Source: Chthoniobacterales bacterium | Lineage (GTDB): Bacteria > Verrucomicrobiota > Verrucomicrobiia > Chthoniobacterales > UBA10450 | Assembly: GCA_013812515.1 (NCBI GenBank) | Contig: JACCTI010000084.1 | Span: forward strand, 1 to 5,271 | Length of the DNA stretch: 5,271 nucleotides | Direction of reading: 5' to 3' | Part shown: positions 5,075-5,271 of the stretch, one piece after another | How the letters are laid out: the number at the start of each line of letters is the position of its first letter | Numbering within the stretch: position 1 is the first letter of the stretch | Notes under the pieces: model-generated | Databases searched by the model: none | What the model was told of the DNA's origin: nothing | Seen by the model: only the letters and a program-made list of their open reading frames with translations | Position numbers and translations under genes: made by a program

Positions 5075-5271
5075 AGACTCGTAAATTCACCAGACAGATG
5101 GATCGATCGGCTGCTGCAAGGCGACCCTAAGCACCCGGAAGCAGATTGGACGGAAATGAACCGCTCTTGGCTGGAGCGGGAGCCACAGCCGGTAATCGTC
5201 TATTTTAACGATCTTATCCGCGATCCAATCGCCACGGTGACTGGTGCTGTGGATAAGCTCGGGATTGGTCT
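5075..5271 (+). pseudogene. Sulfotransferase C-terminal part, N-terminus missing
   Basis: A plus-strand frame, open from just after a TGA at 5072-5074 to the window edge, reads from 5087 as SPDRWIDRLLQGDP, then ADWTEMNRSWLEREPQ, then VIVYFNDLIRDPIATVTGAV and DKLGIG. This matches the second half of Sulfotransfer_1-type enzymes: a W-x-x-H/M-x-x-S-W segment, a beta strand with the equivalent of YEDL-x-x-DP, and the following FLG helix. In such enzymes the PAPS loop and the R-x7-S segment come earlier, and they are absent from this frame. The first in-frame ATG (5156-5158) lies inside the similarity, so there is no plausible start. A second frame, ATG 4983 to TAA 5082-5084, ends ...GNEPKLPLEDS exactly where this one begins and may be its frameshifted upstream part. 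The 3' end is outside the window. I call it a broken gene, though a frameshift or sequencing error is possible. Confidence 0.65.

Overview
The window most likely comes from an accessory region of an alphaproteobacterium, probably rhizobial. The evidence is an IS5-family transposase remnant of a type common there, moderate GC content, loose gene packing, and several small PAPS-dependent sulfotransferases of kinds often found in rhizobial symbiotic plasmids and islands. I cannot assign genus or replicon. No nod box or tts box was found by eye.

Layout: (1) 1-272, minus strand: middle part of an IS5-family transposase. It is cut by the window edge at its C-terminal side and joined to unrelated sequence at its N-terminal side. 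(2) 273-527: spacer with one weak sigma-54-like promoter candidate. (3) 528-1385, plus: intact sulfotransferase of the S-H-x-R family. (4) 1386-2433: about 1 kb without a convincing gene. It is GC-rich in places and carries several hairpins, a short tandem repeat and a nested group of inverted repeats around 2005-2087. (5) 3378-2434, minus: intact sulfotransferase of the N-deacetylase/N-sulfotransferase-like type. (6) 3379-3711: spacer with a possible 30-codon ORF abutting the downstream gene in a TGA-ATG junction, plus inverted repeats and a candidate terminator. (7) 4398-3712, minus: intact sulfotransferase of the Sulfotransfer_2 type with a GTG start. (8) 4399-5074: no recognisable gene; one long minus-strand frame of unknown nature. 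(9) 5075-5271, plus: C-terminal part of a fourth sulfotransferase with no N-terminal P-loop. It has no start codon in frame before the homology and runs off the window.

The main result is that every recognisable non-mobile gene here is a sulfotransferase. They belong to at least three sequence types and lie on both strands, separated by spacers, so this is not one operon and not recent tandem duplication. Each enzyme would move a sulfuryl group from PAPS to an acceptor, plausibly a surface glycan, lipo-oligosaccharide or small molecule, but nothing in the window names the acceptor. No PAPS-synthesis genes (cysDNC or nodPQ type) and no glycosyltransferases are present, so donor and acceptor must be made elsewhere.
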